Shown: positions 56,582 to 64,000 of the stretch, piece after piece
Position numbering within the stretch: position 1 is the first letter of the stretch
How the letters are laid out: every line of letters begins with the position of its first letter
Assembly (NCBI GenBank): GCA_963920705.1
Contig: OY987227.1
Span: 7,105,102 to 7,169,101 of the forward strand
DNA: 64,000 nucleotides
Origin: Odiellus spinosus
Taxonomy: Eukaryota; Arthropoda; Arachnida; Opiliones; Phalangiidae
Direction of reading: 5' to 3'
Made by a program: the position numbers and the translations under genes
The notes under the pieces: model-generated
Databases searched by the model: none
The model's input: only the letters and a program-made list of their open reading frames with translations
What the model was told of the DNA's origin: nothing

Positions 56582-58635
56582 ACTCAAACAAATGGCCCCG
56601 AGCGTCTGTTACTAAAGGTTTCCCAAAGTGTTCGCGAAGAAAGGGTTAATTATACGAGGTAATAAACGAAAGAGATATGAGTTACGAATCAAGCCTAGAC
56701 TCGGGCTTCCATCGTATTAAACCTTTAAACGCGAAAAAATATGTCAAAATGGGATAGAAAACCTTTTTCCTTTTTTTTTTTTTTTTTTTTTTCGGCGTCA
56801 GGGACGCTTGTCACCTTTTATAAGCGTAAAATCGTTTGGCGGTGATACAAATATTGTCAAGTTTATATTAGAGCGGGGTTCGATCCCGTATTCCGGCTTA
56901 AAAAGAGTTACTATAGGAAAAAGCATTGCCCCCGCGTTTGACTACGGTTCAAACTTAAATTGAAAAAGTTTTCGTAGCGAAAAGGTATGTAAGGAAGCCA
57001 ATCCATAATTTCTATAGTCTAAGTCGGTTCTAAGTTGTCAGTAGATACTATAGTAGAAATACTGGTTATAATACGATATAATTTCTAATAGAAATAGGAG
57101 GAGATTGTAGGTTTGGTCGCGCTGACATTTGGGAATGATTCGGTACTCGGATTCTCGCTCCCGCTCAGCTTCCGTGAAACTAAACGACCGCGGTGGAGTC
57201 GCCTTTTCAGGGGGCTATAACCCCTCATTCCCACTTATTTACCCTTCAGGCTTCGTTCGCGACAATAGAAGTAATACGGTTATATTAGGGGAACGAGATA
57301 AACCGGGTAAAAATATATTACAATCTAAGCCTACTTTTCACCTTTAAGATATATTCAATCCCGCTGAAAAGATTCAAATATCGTCCGTCCACGGACTTAG
57401 AAGAGATAAGAATGGAAAAGCGGGGAGAAATAGAAACGGCAGTAATGACGTCACTATAGTCTCATTCCCTTCATCGCTCCGCCTTTAGAGCTTATTGGCT
57501 TTTAAACGTTGGATGAACCTGGTAAAGAGAGACTTTGGCGACCTCTCACGCGGCCTCAAATCAATTTTCGATCTAAAACGTTTTCAATTCTCGGCCGAAT
57601 AAGCCAACGGAATGAAAGGCTAGCGTTATAGAGATAATGGAAGCGCTTTTATCTACCACGCCCGCCTTCGCCTTCGTTAGTTTTTAGAAGAATTCATTGA
57701 ACGAAAAGGGAGAAGAAAGATCATAAAATGGGTACGGAATTGATTCCGGGTTATATTTCGGAGATATCGTATTTTAAAGAGATAGTGAAGTTAAGAAATA
57801 CTATTTAAACTAATTCCTTATCAATAAAATTGATTTAAGTTCGATGGAGAAAATTAAGGCTAAACTTAAACTTTACAAACTCGGTTAAAAATGAATTGAA
57901 ATATTAAATTTTTGCCTGTACTGTTTTAACTTTCCTTAATTGCGCAATAACCCTGTAACCTTTGGAGTGATCGTCATAATGAGGCAGTATACAGCGCTTA
58001 AATCCAAAACGATTAATTATCCGGGTGGAAAAACATGAAACTCATTAAGCCTCCACAAATTGGGGAAGTTATACGCGTTTTAAATAATAATAGGCTTTAA
58101 TTTAGCCTAGTGGGATAGAAGAGTAATGTTATTCAACCTAAAACACCACTGAAAAACTCCAGCAGTAGGATGAAAACGATGTAAAATTTAAGGATCGTTG
58201 TAGTATTTCATTCTCCCTTTAAACTTTCAAATTGAAAAGACGGTGAATATTTTAACTTGTGGTATTCTTAGCTCTGGATGAACTTTAGGATTCTTCTTCT
58301 TCTTCTTGTTCTTATACTCTTTCGTGTTTTAATCAATAATCAAATCTCTAAGAAGTGATTTAAAATTCATACTAGGGCTATAGAGATCCCTTACTAAAGA
58401 TAGCGGGGGTTATTTGGTAAACCGGAGATAAAATCGAAGTTAAGCCTAATCCGTTGGAGCGTCTCATTGTTGTTCTCTCGATTGAAAATCTTGCAAATAA
58501 ATACGATCGGTGAATCCCTTTCTCGAGAATAATTAATTTATAATAAGTTAAACAACTTGTCAAAAACAAGGCGAAAAAAATTATGAATTTTTCTTAAATG
58601 AGAAGTCGATATTGGGTTAAAGGGAGGGTTTTATT
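56582..58635. other. No supported gene; poly-T
   Basis: Poly-T at about 56768-56792. A 72-codon ORF (57129-57347) in a slightly GC-richer stretch has no recognisable domain. A family A end motif (CATTCTCCCTTTAA) lies at 58210-58223. Confidence 0.4.
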
Positions 58636-59063
58636 TTAAAGGGAGAATGCAACATAAAAACAAGGGATTTTTTATCGATCCCTTATCGTTTTAATAGGCC
58701 TAATCTGACAGTAAAAAAATTACAAACAAATATTTAACTAGAAATAAATTTAAAACTTACAATCAAAATAGGCTTAGCCGGATTCATGGAGACTCCCCAT
58801 ATAAGGTCTGGCAACCAATGACATTGATCGACGGCTCTTATACTGGAAATGTAGGATCTCCTTGATAAATGTCATTGGTCGCTAGTTCTTATACGGGGAA
58901 TTCAGGTGATCTCATAAATCCAGCTAAGCCTATTTTCATGGTTTTAAATTTATTTCTAGTTTAATATAAGTTTATAATTTTGTTTACTGTTGTATTAGGA
59001 CTATTTAAACGATAAGAAATCAATAAAAAAATCACTTGTTGTTAGGTTAAATTCTCAATTTAA
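58636..59063. mobile_element. Family A copy 9
   Basis: TTAA then AGGGAGAATGCAACATAA opens the copy. The right end is decayed (TTAGGTTAAATTCTCAATTTAA). The core has AACCAATGACATTG and ATGTCATTGGTCGC as inverted CCAAT pairs. Confidence 0.85.
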
Positions 59064-59737
59064 TCCAGTTTTTAATTTTTCTAATTTTGTTGTAAGCCCT
59101 GAATATTTTGAAACGTTTTTTCAACAATGTTTTCCTATAATGCTACTCAATTTTCATTTGAAGTTCCGCCTCTCTTTAACTAGTCAATTTGAATATTCTA
59201 AACGGTTTCCAAAACGTTTTTTCAAAGTGTTTAAAATTAACGGATATAGTTGTAAAGACGTCTCGCTTGAATTCTCTTATCTATTGTTTATACGGAAGCT
59301 TCAACAAGCAGTTTGTTTACTCCATTGTGTATATTTTCAATTTAATTACTAATTATTTTGTCATTCCTAATATATAGTCGATTTTGGAGACATATTTTCT
59401 TCATTTAAAATGATACAAAACAACCGGCACGTTGGTTTTTCCTTAAAATATTTAAAAAAAACTCTAAATTCGTTCCGGTAGAGCGCCGAATTGGTTGAAA
59501 TCATTTGAGTATAATTCGAAACCCCGTTTCTCGTCTATAGAGAAGAAGATTCGGTTCCCACACCAAGTTTCTTTTCCTCAAAACCCCCCCCCCCCATCTC
59601 CATTTAAATATTAATTTGAAATCAGAGATTTTTATCGGACCATATAACCATAATTTAGCGTGACAATCGCGTAGTCTCGCCTAGACGCGTCTTGGAGGAA
59701 TACGATAATGGGGAGTCTCGGACTGACAGTTTTCAAA
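59064..59737. other. Family E fragment and poly-C; no gene
   Basis: TATTTTGAAACGTTTTTTCA and ATGCTACTCAATTTTCATTT (59100-59165) match the right part of family E. Poly-C lies near 59584-59594. Confidence 0.5.
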
Positions 59738-60108
59738 AGCCGCATTCATAATAGGCCTTGGAATCGATTTAAAGCGTTTCAAAACGTTTCGATGGACTCG
59801 TGTGAACTGTAAAGCCTCGTTCATACTAAGCCTTGGAATCTATTTAAACCGTTTTAAAATTTGTCGCTGGACTCGTGTGAACTGTAAACCGTCTTTTCTC
59901 GATTCTATTTGAATCGGTTTCTCGAAACTGCTTCGGGAACCAGTTTCATACCGTTTCGGTTTCAACAAACGATAGATGAAGCTACGATAAATCGATTTAT
60001 AAAGATAACGCATCAACACGTGGCTCTTAAAACGATTCCTGGCGATTTGAATATCGGTTTCATTTCACCGTTTCAAATCGATTAAGAAATGATAGTGTGA
60101 CCGTAGCT
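59738..60108 (-). mobile_element. Family C element, copy 8, with duplicated end
   Basis: AAAGCCTCGTTCATACTAAG at 59811 starts the full element, and a partial copy of the same end (AGCCGCATTCATAATAGGCC) precedes it. The other end is TGTGACCGTAGCT. Confidence 0.85.
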
Positions 60109-60984
60109 ATAAGACGTCGAAAATATGCCCTAGTTAAAAACAACGATACTTTAACGTATCTTAAGGTCGAATACAAATTAATGAAAAAAAAAAAAAAAAA
60201 AAAGTTTTTTTCCAATTTGGGCAAGTTTTTCTCCAATTTGGGCAAGTTTTTCGATGGAAACAATACGAAACAGCCCACGCTACCAACGTTAAAACTCGTT
60301 AACAACAAAATTAAGCCGATATCTAATCCTGTGGTAGACTTCCTAACACGCTAACTCCAATATCAAGTCGGTATTTCGGTTTTAACTTTGAAATGGAAAT
60401 TAAACAGATCTAAAGGCTCGTTTTCAATCAAGATTTTTTCCTTGTGTCCAAACCAAGGTGAAGCTTAAATCAAGCTTTTCGTTAACACGCTTCGAATGAC
60501 AGAGAAGCCGATATCTAAATCGATTTGATATGTTTCTTTTGGAAAAGTCTCTATAGTAAACGCGGATTAAATGGCGTTGCTTATAACAAATATTGAAGCA
60601 AATCTTCGATTCCTATATTTTATACCTCCAAGATTGCGTCTCAAAGTTATGGCCCTCTTAAAACGTTCGAACATAGTGAGTGGAAAAGACGATTGTTTAT
60701 TTCACCTAGAGTTTACAGCACGCTCAAAGTTAGGCCCTCTAGTTATCACTACGATTTTGTTGATTTAGAATTAGAGCCAGTAGCTTTGAACTCGAAGGAA
60801 ACTTGAAACTTAATTTTAGACGGTTGTGGCTCAACGAAGCAGCGCGAGTAACTTGCATGGGAGCATCGTGCCATTACGATTCCCGCTCTTTTATTTTATT
60901 TTTTTCACAACTACTGTTAGAAAGCGGAGCCTCGAGACGGGAGAGATCGTACAATGTAGTTTTAAAGTGAATATGTCACGACTT
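60109..60984. other. Poly-A tract and GCGTTTTCAATC-family copy 3; no supported gene
   Basis: Poly-A at about 60183-60202, followed by a duplicated TTTTTCCAATTTGGGCAAG. From 60416 to 60560 the order GCTCGTTTTCAATCAAGATT, ATCAAGCTTTT, ACACGCTTCGAATGACAGAG matches 25780-25935. ORFs at 60571-60768 and 60826-61062 have no recognisable domain. Confidence 0.5.
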
Positions 60985-61150
60985 TTTCGAAGAAGGGTCG
61001 TAAAAAAATATTCTAAATATTTAAGTAAATATGCCATAGGGAAAAATACCCTAAAAAAGTAAAAATATATATTTTATAATATATTTTAGAAATATTTTAA
61101 AACAAATTCCCCGCGATACTACGTCATAACTTATATGGTCCCGTATCTAT
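60985..61150 (-). repeat. Dispersed family E, partial copy
   Basis: AATATATATTTTATAATATA, TCCCCGCGATACTACGTCAT and TATGGTCCCGTATCTATT parallel 3960-4050. Confidence 0.6.
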
Positions 61151-61152
61151 TA

Positions 61153-62131
61153 CAGGGTCCATATAAATCTGGAAATCTGAGGGAAAGATATTAAAGGCTG
61201 AAAAATCAGGAAAATGTCGGGTAAATTTAAAAATATTCAGGGAAATTTGAGGTTTGGGCATTATGTCCAAACGGGTTATTTCATCAACCACTCCAGTGTA
61301 TCCCAATATTATTACTCCATTTTATGGAGAGAAATGGATAGTTTGGTCTTGGATCTGGAAATTTCAGAGAAATATTTGTGGAAAAACAGGGAAATTTCAG
61401 GTCAATATTTGTGGAAAAACCTGAAAATTTCAGGGCAGTATTTGTGGAAAAACCGGGAAATTTCAGGGCAATATTTGTGGTAAAATCTGGAAATTTCAGG
61501 GCTATATTTGTGGAAAAACCTAAAATTTCATGGCAATATTTGTGGTAAAATCTGGAAATTTCATGGAAATATTTGTGGAAAAAACTGGAAAATTCATGGA
61601 AATATTTGTGGAGAAACATGGAAATTCCAGGGAAATATTTGTGGGAAAATCTGGAAACTTCAGGGAAATATTTTTGGGAAAACCTGGAAACTTCAGGGAA
61701 ATATTTGTGGAAAAAACTGGAAATTTCAGGTCAATATTTGTGGAAAAACCTGAAAATTTCAGGGCAATATTTGTGGTAAAATCTGGAAATTTCAGGGCTA
61801 TATTTGTGGAAAAATCTGGAAATTCAGGGCTATATTTGTGGAAAAAACTGGAAAATTCATGGAAATATTTGTGGAGAAACATGGAAATTCCAGGGAAATA
61901 TTTGTGGGAAATTCTGGAAACTTCAGGGAAATATTTTTGGGAAAACCTGGAAACTTCAGGGAAATATTTGTGGAAAAAACTGGAAATTTCATGGATATAT
62001 TTGTGGAGAGACATGGAAATTCCAGGTTAATATTTGTGGGAAAACCTGGAAACTTCAGGGACATATTTGTGGAAAAAACTGGAAATTTCAGGGAAATAGT
62101 TGTGAAAAAACCTAGAAATTTCAGGGAAATC
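61153..62131 (+). repeat. GGAAATTTCAGGG element, greatly expanded array with 263 bp higher-order unit
   Basis: The entry segment (CAGGGTCCATATAAATCTGG to TGGTCTTGGATCTGG) matches 63002-63210. Then some 25 units of about 29-30 bp follow (AAATATTTGTGGAAAAACC, TGGAAATTTCAGGG). A block starting GGAAAAAACTGGAAAATTCA at 61577 is repeated at 61840, 263 bp on, so several units were copied together. The ORFs of up to 166 residues on both strands (GKTWKLQGNIC, STNISLKFPGF) come from the repeat being open in several frames. Confidence 0.93.
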
Positions 62132-62604
62132 AGATTCGCGAAAGTTAAATTAATTATTTTAATATACGGTTATTTTCACGCGATCTCTTTCGTGAAAGTA
62201 CATTTATAATCCAGAATAATTCTATATGTAATCAAGCGAAAACAATTACCAATATATTTTAGTCAGTTTAATTTTCTTTTCAAAGCTTCAAACCCAGAAG
62301 TATAAACTTTTGAATATGTCGTTTTAATAGTATGATAAAACTAATAATATAATTCAACAAGCATTCGAAAAAAAAAACGGTGACAACTTCACTTTAAGGA
62401 AGTATGTTGCCCTATACGAATTGGGGGAATTAATTAGATTGGGAATCGAGGGAGAATCGGGCGGGGCTTGGGGGAAATCAGCGACCTAATAAACACGTGA
62501 TAGTCTAGCTGATCTATGTTGTATATTACAGAGTTTACGGAAAGCGTGTATTTTTACGGAGATCTTAAAAGAAGCCAGAATGCCAGATCCCAGAGGAATA
62601 ATAA
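62132..62604. other. No gene recognised
   Basis: AT-rich spacer; a possible family E-like block lies at 62200-62330. Confidence 0.35.
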
Positions 62605-62882
62605 AGCCGCGTTCATACTAGGCCTTAGAATCGATTTAAACCGTTTCAAAACGATTCGCTATACGGGAAACCGTCTTTTCTCGAATTGATTTGATTATAT
62701 TTCTCGAAACTGCTTCGGAAACCAGTTTCGTACCGATTCGGTTTCAACAACCGATAGATGAAGCTACGATAAATCGATTTATAAAGATAACACGTGACGC
62801 TTAAAACGATTCCTGGCGATTTGAATACAGGTTTAATTTTACCGTTTCAAATCGATTAGGAAATGCTAGTGTAACCGTAGCT
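62605..62882 (-). mobile_element. Family C element, copy 9
   Basis: The ends are AGCCGCGTTCATACTAGGCC and TAGTGTAACCGTAGCT, and the interior is standard for the family. Confidence 0.88.
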
Positions 62883-63001
62883 TTAGCGAAAAGCGTCTTG
62901 GGTCTAAAACTCAAAATAAACACGGGGATATACGAAAATGTTGCGCTCTTCGGTGGAATTTATTTTTACATTTGATAACAGATTTTTCCACCGTCTTTAT
63001 A

Positions 63002-63430
63002 CAGGTTCTTACGAACCTGGAAAACTTTGAAATCTCAGGGAAATAAAATAAAGGCTAAAAATTAAGGGAAATTGAAAAATATTAGTGATATTCAGAGAAA
63101 TTTGGGCATATTTAGGTTGTTTCATCAAATATACTCAAAAAATAATCCAGGGTGTCCCAATGTTATTACTCCATTTTATTGACAAAAGTGGGTAGTATGG
63201 TCTTGGACATTTTAGGGATATAATTGTGGAAAAACCTAGAAATTTCAGGGATATAATTGTGGAAAAACCTGGAAATTTCAGGGTAATATTGTGGAAAAAC
63301 ATAGAAATTTCAGGGATATATTTGTGGAAAGACCTGGAAAATATTAGGGAAATATTTGTGGAAAAACCTGGAAATTTCAGGGAAATATTTGTGGAAAAAC
63401 CTAGAAATTTCAGGGAAATCGGTTTCGCAA
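63002..63430 (+). repeat. GGAAATTTCAGGG element, short array
   Basis: It has the same entry segment as 61153 (GGGTGTCCCAATGTTATTAC, TATGGTCTTGGAC), but only about seven units before the exit AAATCGGTTTCGCAAA. This is the unexpanded form of the element at 61.2-62.1 kb. Confidence 0.88.
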
Positions 63431-64000
63431 AAATTCTATGAACGCCCGTCTATTAGTGGGCGACATTTTCGTCAGATCAACTAATAAATATTTAATGAAA
63501 TAAAATAAATATCATTTATACTCTGGCATGGTCATCTTTATATTAATTTAAATATACCCAATAAAATATTTTATTGACCACATCACGGCTATCCAATAAA
63601 GTATAATAAAACCGCGTATTTTGATTGTTTGACACATTGAATAATTATAATAGGGCCCCTATTACTTTATCCAGATTTGACGTCACAATATAAGTAATAA
63701 TCACGATGATTCCCTTTACCATCCCATCATATATAAGTTCTTAAACAGTATGTCTATAAAAGATCTAATTAATTAATCTTAGCCTATTTTAATTTATATT
63801 TGCAGTCTTAAATCATTCCTTCGAAGAATAAAGGCCTGGGAAATCAAGGAAAAATAAAAAAATGACATATAATTTGTGGAAAAAGTTTGCGGAAAACAGA
63901 GGAGGAGAAATTCTGGTATCATCGTCAAAATCGAAAACATCGAGTTGAAATCGCGCGAATATTATAGGGATCGCCCCTCGAGAATGATCACTGGCCAATT
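63431..64000. other. No gene recognised
   Basis: AT-rich DNA to the window edge; a 61-codon minus ORF at 63813-63998 is not supported. Confidence 0.4.

Noticed and set aside
56875-56905. tRNA-like B box, GGGGTTCGATCCCG
   Set aside because: No 5' acceptor strand pairing with ATTCCGG and no D-arm or anticodon arm at the right distance.
59472-59530. tRNA-like stretch GGTAGAGCGCC ... ATTCGAAACCCC
   Set aside because: Arms do not pair into a cloverleaf and the acceptor stem is absent; at most a tRNA-derived fragment.
61214-62209. Long repeat ORFs (up to 166 residues) on both strands
   Set aside because: Same cause: ~30 bp units open in several frames. Protein-level repeats match the DNA repeat exactly.

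Overview
The window looks like non-coding, repeat-dense DNA from an invertebrate nuclear genome, most likely an arthropod. It is AT-rich and CpG is not obviously depleted. There are no bacterial-style operons. The one host coding exon that can be recognised is the first coding exon of a Src42A-type non-receptor tyrosine kinase (minus strand, 31717-32150): a myristoylation start MGNC, a variable linker and a complete SH3 domain, ending at a GTAAGT donor. A short TTAGG run (33319-33338), the usual arthropod telomere unit, fits the same assignment. Species cannot be named from the sequence alone.

Most of the rest is small DNA transposons and satellites. (i) A TTAA-flanked foldback family (family A; ends AGGGAGAATGCAACC) has about a dozen copies. 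(ii) A ~280-290 bp foldback family (family B; ends CAAGAAGG) has three copies, each with its own 7-8 bp target duplication. (iii) Families C and D share ends of the type AGCCGCGTTCATACTA / AGCTACGGTCACACTA. (iv) Elements ending CAGGGTTGCCAC or CAGGGTTCCCACC are hAT-like. (v) TA-flanked foldbacks lie at 12027-12421 and inside 19217-19974. (vi) A dispersed family E lies near 4.0, 24.2, 44.4, 51.7/54.4 and 61.1 kb. Several copies are nested, which gives a relative order of insertion.

The most striking locus is 51782-54349. It is a 2.57 kb Tc1/mariner-class element made of two transposase gene copies in head-to-head inverted orientation, almost identical, with CAGGGTGG ends and TA duplications, inserted into a family E copy. 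An uninterrupted family E copy at 24.24 kb gives the exact empty site. Both transposase copies share one internal deletion that removes the QDG and PDLTPLD catalytic blocks. The left copy also has a TGG-to-TGA stop, and the right copy has lost its N-terminus. The unit is therefore a non-autonomous giant foldback that moved or arose recently.

Tandem arrays lie at 1.0-1.8 kb (172 bp unit), 4.85-5.07 kb (14 bp), 10.6-11.1 kb (65 bp), 17.7-18.1 kb (152 bp), 28.3-29.3 kb (22/43 bp), 33.0-33.65 kb, 49.1-49.45 kb (32 bp), 51.0-51.2 kb and 61.3-62.1 kb (about 29-30 bp inside a 263 bp higher-order unit). Most small ORFs in the window fall in these repeats or have no coding signature. A GC-richer stretch at 47.1-47.7 kb that ends in a GTAAGT donor may be a non-coding first exon.
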